Positions 43,769 through 55,200 of a stretch of DNA of 64,000 bases are shown here, in pieces; the stretch's first letter is position 1, and each line of letters opens with the position of its first letter. The notes below the pieces were generated by a model. The model was not told where the DNA came from and searched no databases. It was given only the letters and a program-made list of their open reading frames with translations. The stretch is from contig NC_016460.1 in NCBI RefSeq assembly GCF_000226115.1, positions 1,302,001 through 1,366,000 on the forward strand. The letters are read 5' to 3'. Origin of the DNA: Thermothielavioides terrestris NRRL 8126. Taxonomy: Eukaryota; Ascomycota; Sordariomycetes; Sordariales; Chaetomiaceae. The position numbers and the translations under genes were made by a program.

Positions 43769-44427
43769 ATGTCTGGGAACCCGCGCGCCAAGAGAAACCT
43801 GCGTCCCGGCGACTTGTCAATGCCCGCAGTACCTAGCCAACAGGCTGGCCCTTCGGCGGGCTCTGCTCCCAGGCCCACGAGACGACGAAGCACACCACGG
43901 ACCTCACAGCCCGAACCGGACTCCTCATTGCAGAAGCGCAAGCGAGAAGCGAGCACCGCCGACGATCTGTTTAGCGACGATGTTTGGGGGGATCCCGAGG
44001 TTGTCGACCTGGTAGATAAGGATGAAGTCCCTCCGGAGATCCTCAGCAACAGCCAAGAGGAGGCGACCAAGAACTACGTCAAGCTCAGCGCCTTCGACTG
44101 TGCCATCTGCATGGACAACGTCACAGACCTGACCGTCACGCATTGCGGTAAGCTCATCCATACAGGCGCTCTTCGCTACCGACTCTGATCGATGCGTGGC
44201 TAACGTTTCCGTTTCTGTTGCCAGGCCACCTCTTCTGCTCCGAGTGTCTCCACGCTGCCCTCAACATGAACCCGGCGAAAAGAGTCTGTCCCATCTGTCG
44301 CCAAAAGATTGACCCAGTGCCGGCCAGCGGCAAGTTCAGCCAACGGGCAAAGGGCTTCTACCCGCTCGAGCTGAAGCTGATGACCAAGAAGACCCTGGGG
44401 AAGAAGCCTGAGCGGCAAGCGACATGA
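43769..44427 (+). CDS. RING-finger protein, probable SUMO-targeted-type E3 ubiquitin ligase
   Basis: Two exons, 43769-44147 and 44225-44427, with a 77-bp phase-1 intron (GTAAGC ... TTGCCAG), give 193 residues. The intron falls inside the RING. After splicing the C-terminal third reads CAICMDNVTDLTVTHCGHLF, then CSEC and CPICRQK, a complete C3HC4 RING at residues about 111-155. The N-terminal 100 residues are basic, Ser/Pro-rich and disordered, with an acidic patch that includes EVVDLVDKDE (near residue 79), which could serve as a SUMO-interacting motif. Small size, disordered SIM-like N-terminus and C-terminal RING match Slx8/Rfp/RNF4-type ligases, which work in the nucleus in genome maintenance. 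That assignment is inference. The start is the only ATG in the long open frame; a longer form using the segment at 42981 is possible. Confidence 0.82.
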
Positions 44428-45342
44428 GACTGCGGCTTGTGTCGTCTCAGATGAAAGAAGGGCCCATGATGGAGTCGCCGGCTGGTCTCCGAGGCGCGAG
44501 TTCCCCGTTCCAACATGAATTACCAGCTTTCTCATCTCCTCTAGCACTCGGCAACCGTGGAGCGCCCATCCCTGTGCGCCTCCGAAAAGGTTGTGTGATG
44601 GCATGGATTTGAGGAACGCCTCATAATCTCCAGTCCCAGGGGACGGATTTGATGGATTCCCTTCTCGAGCATTATTCTGTTTTTCTCCTCGACTTCTGCT
44701 TTCAACGACACATGGCACAGAGGGCTGCGGTCAGGCAGACCGGGGATGGAGTTTGGCGTTGTGCGAGAGTAATACCCCCTTCGCGGTCCATTGAGACATG
44801 GTGTATCTATCAGTTGGGCACGCGTCGCATTGCATAGGCATGGGGTCAACCCTCATTTACTTACGGCGGGGGCTACACAAAGGGGTATGGCATGCATGGT
44901 CTGGAGTCTGGTGAGCCGGAAGGAATTGGGACGGATGCGCATGCGGAATAAAGGGAGCACCGTTTGATTACTCAACGGGTTGGGTGGGCGTCACGATGCC
45001 TTTCTGTAGTTCCTCTCTCTGATGGGTGGCTTAAGATTTTGACCCTCGGTGGGTGAATGTCGAGGTGAGGACTAGAGTGAATATATTCGAGGTCGGCTTT
45101 TCTCGACCCGTGCGCTTCTTGGTGTATGACCAACTTGCTCTGTATGTAGAGGATGTGCTTGCTGGCACCAAGGTTGTTATCGGAGAGACATGGCTGCCTT
45201 GATCACCTTCCTTTTTTCTTGCCCCGTGTCTATTCAACTCCTCCTGCGATTCACCTTCCATTTTCTAATCCCCTCCCAAGAACCCATTGACTGCTGTACA
45301 GGCCGCGATCGATTACCTACACCGCCCAGAGCGAATCCCTCC
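44428..45342. other. Gap between convergent RING and NUP192 genes
   Basis: About 900 bp containing the two 3' UTRs. No gene is supported. The longest open frames here are 70-100 codons, on both strands and without motifs. Confidence 0.5.
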
Positions 45343-48300
45343 TCAGTGGAAGATCGTCGTGTTCACTCTCGGCTTCTCAGCAGGGACCTGGCCCGCCTCG
45401 AACTGCAATCGTACCAACCAAAAAGTCAGCCAACAGTTTACCAACAGTTTACCCAAACCTTGCACAAAGGAGAACGGAAAGGGCCGTGTAAAAAGGAGAG
45501 CACTCACCTCCAAAAACCCCGTCGCGGTAATCAGCAACATAAACGCCTCGGCCAACTCCTCAATCCTCTCCTGCAACTCAGCCTGCGCCTGCGCCTCCAG
45601 GGCCCTCCTCGCCCCCGCCGGCGTACCGTTCTCTAGTGATGACCACGCCCCCGCCGGCGCCGCCGACCCCACACCGCCGATCCCCGCGCTCCGCTTCAGC
45701 GTGTGCACGACCAGCATGCGGTGCTGGGTCAGGAAGCGGCGGCCCTGGACGACGTTGTGGGCGCCGCGCGCGAGCACGGCGGCGGCGACGATGCGCGCCA
45801 GCGCCACCAGCAGCGCGTAGTGCCTGGCCAGGGCGCGCGCCGCGTCGTAGCCGCCGTCGTCGGCCGCGCGCGCGCTGACGGGAGGCACCTGCAGCTCCGG
45901 GTCGGCGGCGAACACGGCGGCGTGCTCGAGCGCGCGGAACAGGTTCGCCTGCACGACGTACTTGGCGCCCTGGCGGGTCTGCGCGATCTGCAGGAGCAGG
46001 GCCAGCTTGGCGGCCGTGTACCGCTCCGTGTCGAGGGCGGCGGCGGGCGGGCTGGGGTAGATGGTGGCGCGAAGATCGTTGGGTAATAAAGGGCGCTGCG
46101 AGGTGGTGGTGGAGCTGGCGGCGAGCCAGTCGGTGAGGATCGTCTTGAGCGAGTCGACGAGCACGCCGATGAAGTTGAGGCGGTTGAGCGACTCGATGAT
46201 GGCCGCGTCTTCGTCGGTCGCGCGGGACGTGTGCACGAGCGCGCTGAGAAGTACCATGGCGGCGGTTTGGCAGGCCGGGTCGCTGCCGTAGGCGTCGTCG
46301 CAGATCACGTTGAGGAGGCGGTCGCCGTGAAGGTGGACCGCCTTAAGGGCCTTCAGGCGGACTGCTGCGAGGTTGCGAGTGCTGCTGCCGCTACTGGTCG
46401 TGGCGTCCCTGTCGACGACGGCGGTGAGATAGCGGTAGCAGATGCTGTAGTATAACGCACGGAGCTCGGCGCTGCCGGCCCACTTGCCGATCGAGTTGAG
46501 GCAGATCTGGAAGAGCTGGAAGAGCTTGTCGCTGATGAGGTTGCCCACCGTGAATCTCTCCTTGTCCAGGCCGGTGACGGTGTTGTCGTCGTCCTCCGAC
46601 AAGTCGAGTTTGAAGAGCAGCTCCTTGGCGACTCTTGCAAGCTCGAACGCCTCGGCAGGACTCGGGGTGCTGTAGGCCTCGAGGGTCGGAAGAATGGCTT
46701 GCAGAGCTTGCAGCAGGAAGGCCATCTTGGGTGTACCCTTAAAGTCGCGGGCCTCGAACATCACGAGCAGCACGTTCGCCCACGATCTCAGCAGGGCGAG
46801 CCTCGATGCATTGAACAGCTTCTGGCGGTTAGTGAAGGTCAAGTACTCGACCAACACGCCCTCCTCTGTTTCGATGGCGTCCAAGTCCTGCTGGGAAGCC
46901 ACCTGGAGCGTATCCCTGAGCTCGTTCCGCTTCAGAGAAATGATTTCCCGCACTTTGTGGATGTTGTATTGCAAGCCCGCCTCGGGGTGCTCGACGGCAC
47001 ATGGCCGGAGGTCGAGATCCTTGTAGAAGACGAACTGCGGCGGAGGGACGTCCCAGTTGGCATCGGGATTCAAGAAATCAAAGAAGTCAAAGACGTTTCC
47101 GAGGGTCAGCGGTTCCTGGCCATCGATATTGATCTGGCCGTTCAGGGCGTCGAATATTTGCCGCTTAATCGAGGGTATTCGGTTTTGGGAAACGCTGCAG
47201 AGCTCCTTGCCGATGTACTCGAAAATCATGGCCCGCGCGCCGAGATAGTCGATGTACGCCACGGAGGCATTGGAGAGCAGGAACTCGGGGTTATTCGCCT
47301 CCAAGTCATCCCACCGCAGAGCTGGCTGGATCTGAACCTCCTTCAGCAGCATGTGGAACATGAAGTTGGTTGACCTCAACTCGTCCATGACCAGAGTTGC
47401 TGAGAGCGGCGACTTCCACAGAACCTGTAAAATCCGCAGAATTCGGTATTTCAAGGTGATGAGATACCCTCGCATGCCATGCTCCTCTTCGTACACCGAG
47501 AGCCCGATGATGACGTTGAGCAGACTGTGGAACAGAGATTTCTGCGCGTCGAAGGCACCTCTGGGCTCAATGGTGAGCTGGTTAAGCTCGCAGTGGAAGC
47601 CTAGGAGCAAGTGGGCGATGGTTGGTTGGTCCGGCGTCGCCTTGAGGCACTCGTAGAGGAAATCGAGAATAAACAGCTTGATGACATAGTTCTCCGACTC
47701 GGCCTCCAGGACAGGGTCTAGGGTGGCTGATAGGATAGCAGACAGAGAAGCGGCAATGGTCTGGCCCTCGCCGTTCCTCTCGAGCTGGACGATCGCCTTG
47801 TTTCGGTGGCCGAGCCGACCGGTTTCCGGATTCCACGCCGCAATGATCCTAGGCGATGTCGAGATCTTTTCGAGCAACTTCAGGCACGCGAGCGTCAGCT
47901 CGCCGTGGCCAAGGTTGCAGTACTTGCCCAGATCGACCACCAGAGACAGATGGCTGAGGATGCCGTCCTCGAAGGAGGCATAGGCAGAATTTGCCACGCT
48001 GGCTCGCCGCTGTCCAGACTGCGCTTCGATCAGAGGCCGGACTAGATGCAGGTAGGTGTCTTGGAGATCGAGCGCCTTGATCATGACCTGGATTCCCCGC
48101 AAAATGCTCAGCACCAGAGGCGAGTCCGGGGACGCACTGCCCAGATCGCTGGGGTCCTGATGGATGGTCCGAATCAGGGCGGCGATGACCTTTTCGTTGA
48201 ACAGCCACTCCATGACGCGGGCGAACGGATGGAGGCGCACGTAAGTGGCCAGGTCCGTCGTCGGCATAGCAATGTCGATGGCGATATTGCTCTCGTTGCC

Positions 48301-50839
48301 CAGAATGATTAGGTCCTCGTTGAAGGTTGACAAGCATGTGAGGGCAAATTCGAGAGCGCTAACGCGCAACGCCCTGCATTGCGCGGGATCGACGAGGTCT
48401 TGGGGCTTGTCGGCGAAAACCCGGAAGACAAAGTCGACATAGGGTTCCATGCCGGGAACGCGCACACTGCTCCCCAAGTTTTCCGGGAAGGTCAAGGAGT
48501 CGTTCAGTCCTTCGGAGTCCTCGAGCGGGGCGAAAAGAGAGGTGAGCAGCTGGATAAAGGCATTCGACTCCTCGAAGTCATCGCTCACATCCCTCAGAGC
48601 TGTCTCCATGTATACCTGCGGGCTCACGGGCTGGCCGAGATACGAAATTCGTTGCGCAAGTCCGAGTTGATTGGGAAGCGTGCCGGTCGTGAACTCGTCA
48701 ATGAATTTCCACAACACCTCGTTCTCGGAAGCCTGCCTCCTCGTCATCACGGCTTTCAGAACGTAGAAGACGCCAGCCCGAAGCCGACGGGGAATTCTGA
48801 CAGCAAGGAGCTTGAACATTGTGTCGACAAGTGGCAAGTCGCCATCCAGAATCATTCTCTGCCTGGCGACCTCGCTCTCCGACACCAGCTTCGCTATCAG
48901 ACGCAAATAACACTCAAGCATCAAGACTGACTCGGGCTCGGTCTCGGTCAGATCAGCGCCGGGTTTGCCGGAGCGTTGCACCATGTGCGCCTGGGCCTGC
49001 GTTGACCCCTCGCCGAGCCTCTTTGTGAAGTAATTCAGCTCCTTGAAAATCTGGGACCACGTCAGGGATTGGGAGCGCTTCATTTTGCCCGAAGCTTGGT
49101 GGCCTTCGTCCAGGAGGAAGGCGTGGGCCGCCGTGGCGCACTCCTCACTGTCAGACAGGCAAACAAGCATTTCGCAAAACGCGCTGACGAGCGGAGTGGA
49201 CGCCCGTCTCGAGGCCCATTGCAAGAAGCCGGCAAGATTGCTATCGGGGTCTTCCCAAAACGACATGGCGGCGTCCGGTCTGCCTTCGTAGGCATACGAA
49301 ATGATGATGAGGAAGCGCTCCAGGTCGAGATCCTGTTCGTGGTTTTGGCTGAGCTGGCGTTGCTCGTCCTCCTCGGTCCTCAGTTTCCTCAGCATATCTG
49401 GGAGGTTGGAGATGGCGGCATCGATAAAGCCCTCCAGGTGCACCATCAGGCTCTGTTGGAGGAAGTGACTGAAGGGGAAGGGGTCGGATGCCAGAGGAGG
49501 GCACTTCCGCTGGATCCATTGGCGCATGCCCAGCCGTGATGGGTCCTGCCATTCCTGGGCCTTGCAGTCGGCGGCGACGGACAAGATGAAGTCGAACGCG
49601 CCCTCCTTCAACGCCTCTGTGAACTGCTTGTTCCGCTCGTCGTCCTCCTCATCCAAGTTGATCCCCTCGAGGTCGTAGGTTGTGTCGTCCAGGTACCATC
49701 CGCTGTGCTCAGCAATCCACCACGCCCTAACCGCGGCACGCAAGTTCGGCATGACCCAGGAATCATCGTCGCCTTGCTTGCAGACAAGCTGATTCAGCTG
49801 GCGCGCTTGCTGGAGGTCGCCCATCCCCTCGGTCGATCCGAACACCGTGATGTATGCCGCAAGAACCGGAAACAGGTGGACTAGCGCAGACAAGTAAGCA
49901 TCCGAGGATATACAGAGGGAAAATACGTTTGACAGTGGGTGCAGTGTGCCATCATACCGAGGAAGTGGTCGTACTTGTCGACCTTCTGGAGGGTCTTGAG
50001 GAACTCCTGGAAGTCGCCCACGGTGGCGTGACGCCTCTCGACGGCAGCGTGGAGGATCGCGGCCAAACACTCATGTTGTTCAACGAGGCTCGCCCGCGAG
50101 AAATCGAATGTTTCTTGAATCTCCGGCGGCCTCACAAGACTGGCCTGCTGTAGCACGTTCCGAGCAGCCGCTTTGTCCAGCATGCTTTGGAGCATAGACC
50201 TGACGCTCTGCATAGCCTCCATGCATCTCGGAACCACCTTTTTGGCACCCAACTCTGGCTGCGACCCCGGCGGGGGGATACCGAAAACCTTCTCCTCGGC
50301 CACGGCGCCAAACGCGTCCTGCAGTCCTGGCTCCAGCTCATCGTCGGCGGCAATCTCGAGGCAAAGGCGCATGCAGTCGAGCAGATACCTGCGCTCCTGG
50401 TGGAATCGGATGACGCCGCATTCCCACAGTGGGCGACTCTGCGTCTCGGGGTCGCCCTCGGCGTCGCAGTCGAGCAGGATCCTGGCCGACTCGAGTTCGT
50501 TTAGATCCAGCTCGTCGGCGACTTTGAGGCACTCGTTGGCGAAATCGTCGTTAATCGCGTACTCCTCGTCGCCGATCTTGACTTTTCCTAATCCCGCCGT
50601 CAGCACTTGCCTCGTCCTGCCTAGCTCTAACAGCCCTTGTGCGCGAGATGCAAACCTTCGCTCAATTTTGTTCTGTCCGCCGAGTTTCGCGGCGGCTTGT
50701 CGACCAGCTTCCTGAAAGCATCGGTTTGCGCGTCGAGGAGCTGCTCCAGCACCGGCAAGCCCTCATATCTATGCTGGCGGACGGCGACTAGCTCTCCGTG
50801 CATGGCCTGGAGGGCCTCGAGCGCGCGCAGTTCAGACAT
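45343..50839 (-). CDS. NUP192: Nucleoporin NUP192 (NUP205 family)
   Basis: Four exons give 1748 residues: 50839-50656, 50587-49958, 49880-45508 and 45402-45343. The introns are 68, 77 and 105 bp with consistent phases. It is a large alpha-solenoid scaffold nucleoporin of the inner ring of the nuclear pore, where it binds NIC96 and NUP53-type linkers. The start MSELRALEALQAMHGELVAV and the ESARILLDCDAEGDPETQ and LWECGVIRFHQER blocks are very typical of filamentous-fungal NUP192. The rest is continuous helical repeat with no enzyme motif, and the length fits the family (about 1700-1760). The last exon encodes only 19 residues (FEAGQVPAEKPRVNTTIFH). If its intron is retained, the frame stays open and changes the tail, because its 105 bp contain no in-frame stop. 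It is head-to-head with TEL1 across a region holding a miniature transposon. Confidence 0.94.
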
Positions 50840-51122
50840 GGTCAGCGGGGGAAGAGGCGCCTAGGCGCATCCTTCCGAGGGGCGAGTCGCGGCCGCGGTA
50901 TTCGTGTGTTCGGCGACGGTCAAGCTAGGTACAGCTGCGAATCGCGAGCGCAGGCCGAGCTAGGAGCGATGGACCAGGACTCGCGAGTCTGAGCGACCGA
51001 ATTGCGGCGCCGTATTCTGTATGTACCGCCGTAAGGTCGGTTGTGAAGCGGGATCGCGGTTGCAGCTGTCCCACGCGGCAGCTAAAATGTACGGAAGTAC
51101 CTGGCACAGTTGAAAACCACTT

Positions 51123-51132
51123 CCTCCAGTTG
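51123..51132. other. Left target-site duplication of the MITE
   Basis: CCTCCAGTTG immediately precedes the left inverted repeat and is identical to 51522-51531. The adjoining outer bases differ on the two sides, so the duplication is exactly 10 bp. Confidence 0.75.
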
Positions 51133-51313
51133 GTCGTCGTTAAAGAGGTCCCGCCAAGACACTAAGAATTACAGGCTTTTACACATCGCCAAGGGGTAAG
51201 TAGGGCCGCGACGACTTAGAGCATCAGCGACGAAGACAAACCGCAAATACTCGCAAAAACTCGTCGCAATAACTTCACGAAACCTCAACGAAATTGAAAA
51301 AAAGAAAACGAAG

Positions 51314-51367
51314 TTAACCCGCACCCTAACCTTGACCCTCACCCTAACCATAACCCTCACCCTAACC
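51314..51367. repeat. Degenerate telomere-like hexamer array inside the MITE
   Basis: From 51322 the DNA divides cleanly into hexamers CACCCT, AACCTT, GACCCT, CACCCT, AACCAT, AACCCT, CACCCT, AACC. These are variants of the fungal telomere repeat (CCCTAA, that is TTAGGG on the other strand). There are nearly eight units in phase. Housekeeping genes continue on both sides, so this is an interstitial array, not a chromosome end. Confidence 0.7.
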
Positions 51368-51368
51368 A

Positions 51369-51393
51369 GCGGGGGGCTGGCGCCGCCCCCCGC
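51369..51393. other. GC-rich perfect hairpin
   Basis: GCGGGGGGC at 51369-51377 and its exact complement GCCCCCCGC at 51385-51393 enclose a 7-base loop TGGCGCC. It directly follows the telomere-like array within the element. It may be a structural part of the element. Confidence 0.6.
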
Positions 51394-51521
51394 ACCCCCG
51401 GCGAACTAACCAGTGGCTAACCCGTGGCGATAGTGCAAACCCCGTGGCGATGGTGGCTACGTACTGACGGTGTAAGACCAGGGCTGGAAATTAGTCTTGG
51501 CGGGACCTCTTTAACGTCTAC

Positions 51522-51531
51522 CCTCCAGTTG
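51522..51531. other. Right target-site duplication of the MITE
   Basis: CCTCCAGTTG immediately follows the right inverted repeat at 51494-51521. It is in the same orientation as the left copy. Confidence 0.75.
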
Positions 51532-52285
51532 AACCAAGTAGGGGCCTGCTGATTGGCGCCAAAACTATCGTTATCGCAGTCGGGCAGTCAACAAAAGAAT
51601 TGGGCGGTGAGCCGTTCTGCCGCTCAGGGCCCAGCCGACACGGAACAGGGGTCTTCTCTGGGCTCACTAGCGGGGGGTTACTGTGCATGCGCCTTCCGAA
51701 ACTCCAAGTCCCAGCCTTGCAGGCTTGACATGCAATGGTTCTGCCCATTTTCTGGCCAGATGAAATGGGAGCCTGGTGTAGCTGATTCACGTCCACTCGT
51801 CAACTCATCAACTCATCAGCTCGGTGCATAGAAGTCCCTTTCGACAATCAACAGCCCAACGAGATGCTGTACCTGTGATTTAAACACTTTACGTCCTTTA
51901 GCAAGCCACCCGATGGTTATTTACAGCACTGCAGGGCTGGTGCAGCATCCATACCCGCTGTAATTTCCAAATGCCCCAGCTTTCGATGCGGTCCTCTTGC
52001 AGCCTTCCACGGCTGTTGCTTCCTATTCGATCCCAGCATTCGAGCCCAGCGTCCCTTTTCGCTCCTCAGTAGGGAGTTCGCGGCAGTGGTTGATGGGTCG
52101 TCCGGTAACTATCGGGCTGTCCTGATTTCGTGCTGGCTGCTGGCTATTTGATGCTTGATCGCTGCTCGCCTTTGGGTGCCCACAGTCCGTCGCATCTCGC
52201 TCCGAGCACGGTCGCGCCGCGAAGTGAAGAACTGTACGGATAGATCGCCAGCCTCTGCGGTTGGCTCCTCGGACGGAAAGCGAGA

Positions 52286-55200
52286 ATGCCGCGGGCCAAG
52301 AGCTACACTGGTGACACAATCAATTTCAAGCAGATCGCCGGTGAGTGGCGCGGTTGACGGGACTCAGTGAGTAGGACACAGACTGACACGAGACACTCGC
52401 ACGGAAGGACTCCTCACCAGTTCCACCGCGACCACACGCAAGGACGCCGTCGAAGGTATGTGAGCCACAACTTGTCCCCCCCAAATGTCTTCGTATCTCA
52501 CCAGCTAAACGCTGTGCCTACGCTCAGATTTGCTGGCGTATTTCAAGGCCGTCGATAATGGGCCCCAGAGCCAAAGGTATAGTATTTATCATGATATTAT
52601 GCAACTCACGCAAACCCCCTTTTTTTTGTTTGTTTTTGTCTTGGCTGCTGACCCACCCAGGAATCCCTTTGACGACAAGTCCTATCATTCGCTCTACGAG
52701 GCGCTATTCCGCTGCATTCTGCTGGAGAAGGAGAGCTACTTCAAGAAGTCGGCGAAATCGAGCGCCAATGCCAGCGCCAGACTCGAAAAGTGCGCCGAGG
52801 CGCTGCGCACGGCTGTCCGCCATGGAGCCACCAAGATCAAGCGCAAGACGGCCAAGGCTATCATCGACCACATCACGCAAGTCCTTCCGGGGCCTGATGA
52901 CAGCTACGTCGCGCCTCTCCTCAAGAACTACGTGAAGGCCCTGGTCGCTTTCCTCGATTTTCCGGCAAACGTTGAAAACCTGGCCGCCTACTCTGTCGAG
53001 ACTTGGGACGCGTGCGTCAACTTTTGCGTCGACGCCCTCTCCCGCTATCTCGATACCGGCGACCGAGACAGCGGGTCCCTGTCCCGCGCCTCTCCAGCCC
53101 CTGGAACGACTGTGAGGTCTGGCTCTGTTGCCGTATCCCAAGGCTCTGCGCCCGGCCAGATAGGGAGCCAGACTGCTCTCGAGTTTTTGACGTGCCTCAA
53201 CTCACTGGTGGCCGCCCCGAACGCGCCGGTGCCGAGGAAGGCAGACAGGGTGTCGACCGTGGTGCTGCAGATCCTCCAGCTCAAGCAGTTGAAGATTGGG
53301 GAGCTCCAAAAGGTGGCCTTCTCAACCTTCAATGCGGTCTTCCAACGCGTCCAAGCCGATGACGTCGCGTTGTCCAAGAGAATGGTCAGGAATCTCATTC
53401 CCCTGGTGTCACATTGGTGGCAGCCTCGGGCCCTCTCCCGAGACGCGATGCTGAACGCTATCCGCGATGAGATGCTCAAGACCATCTATGGAACGCACCT
53501 GTATGTCGAGAGCCTGCTTCGGGAATCCGCCGATGAATCCTTCTTCCAGGATGTGGAAGACTTGCTGGATGCTTTGTGGTCCGACTACTCGCGGCGGGAG
53601 GAGCGTGCCCGACTTCAGCTCGACGACCTGACGTTCACCGGGATGCGTCTTCCCCCCGATCACCCGAGCACTACAGTCTTCAGACTCCGCCCATACAACC
53701 AAACAGGCGAGCAGAACTGGGCTCTCTTGGAGGTCCTCGCTATCTTGGAAGCCGCATACTCGCGGCACTCTCAGCGAGAGCACAGCCAAGAGCAGCCAGA
53801 GAACGGCCAGCCCCGGAAGAGACGCCGAATGGCTGGCAGTTCAAACAGATTGCACCAGAAGATCCAATCCCTAGACCCGGCCGTCCGCCTGTCTGCCCTG
53901 CAGCTCATCCCTTTCCTTGCCAAGCGGAAGGAGCCTTCTCTGGAAGACATCGTGGAGGCGACGGGGGATTTGTCCAGGTCTGTTACAGCCAAGCAAGGAC
54001 TAGTGGCCTCCTGGGCCATGCTCGCTTGTGCCAGGTAAGCATCGAGCATTCCGCACCAAACCCCCACCTGGTCTCGAACGTCGCTCACCAAATCTCAAGT
54101 CTTGCCGCGCATGAGGCGTCAAGACATGCATCTCTCGGCGCGTTCTGGAAACAACTCTGGCAACTCGGCGTCCGGTCCCTGTCTTTGCCACCCATGAGTC
54201 GCGCTGCATGCGTCCTGCTGCATTCGATACTGAAAGCGAATCTCGTCCCCAGACACGAGTTGGCCGACGATGTGAACCAGATCGTCACGACGGCCGACAT
54301 CAGCGGGCCTGCAGTGCTGGTGGATTCGTCCCTGGTTTTGATGCTGAGCTTGCTCCGGCTTCGCAACAACATGTTCCCCAACGCAAGCCAAGCCACCTCC
54401 AACCACATCATTCGATGGGTGTTTGTCAGGTGGAGTCCTGGTGAGTCGATGTGACAGTGGTATCCTCGCGGCTCTGTTTCTGATGTCGTGGCAGCCGAAT
54501 TGATATACGCCTCCATGTACGCCGCGCATGCGACACCTTACGACCTCGTCAATCTTTTGCGGGCTTGCTATGGAGCTTCTCCCCTTACCATGGCAGCGCC
54601 ACTGCGCTTGTTTGGCGGCCCCATCGCTCAGTTCTGGAAGAGCCAGGCAGAATCCCACGCCTTCGTTCGGTACCTCCTGCTTCTAGACCAAGAAGATGGG
54701 CCGGAACATGCCACAACACTCCCGGCCGAAGAGCAGCTGGCTGAACCTCAGCAGGTCGTTGACCCGGCAGGATCCCACGCGGCAAGGAGGTTGGCGTTGG
54801 AGCTACTCTACCCCAAGATCGAGGAACTTCACCAGCTGGCAGAGTCGTGGCAGAAGCGCGGTGGAGAAGGCGCCATACCCGTCTCCACCGAGCGACTGCA
54901 GAGCATGGTTCTCGCGTGCCTCACAGGATCGCTGCTGCTGCCTGAGCTGGCCAGCCTCAATTCATCCATGTCCAGAGACCTCGAGGCAGCTCTTTTTAGC
55001 ATTGTGGATGCCACGCTCAAAGTGATCCTCGGCGCTCCCGCAAACGAGAACTTCTTTGAGTTGGTCCTGACAGCTTCGGCACCGTACATACCTCCCTTGA
55101 CCGAAGCCCAGCTAGTCTCGTTGAAATCCGAGCGGCCGCATCTCCTGAAGTATTTCGGGAAGCTTTCTGGTGCGCTTCACGAGAGGTCACGCCGAGAGTC

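Larger units (their letters stand above)
51133..51521. mobile_element. Mutator-like miniature inverted-repeat element (MITE)
   Basis: The ends 51133-51160 and 51494-51521 are inverted repeats of 28 bases matching at 26 positions. The inner 23 (CGTTAAAGAGGTCCCGCCAA and three more) are perfect. Directly outside both ends stands the same 10-base word CCTCCAGTTG, at 51123-51132 and 51522-51531, an exact target-site duplication. Duplications of 9-11 bp are characteristic of the Mutator (MULE) superfamily. At 389 bp with no coding frame it must depend on a transposase elsewhere. The near-identical ends and intact duplication suggest a fairly recent insertion. It lies about 290 bp from the NUP192 start and 760 bp from the TEL1 start. 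Confidence 0.8.
50840..52285. other. Divergent NUP192/TEL1 promoter region
   Basis: A 1.45-kb region between two start codons. A transposon-like element fills 51133-51521 (listed separately). The 290 bp next to NUP192 and the 760 bp next to TEL1 should hold the promoters. CAACTCATCAACTCATCAGC at 51802-51821 contains a 10-bp direct repeat. No gene is supported inside. Confidence 0.55.

Noticed and set aside
51314..51367. Chromosome end (true telomere)
   Set aside because: The hexamers are degenerate and few, and intact housekeeping genes flank them on both sides.
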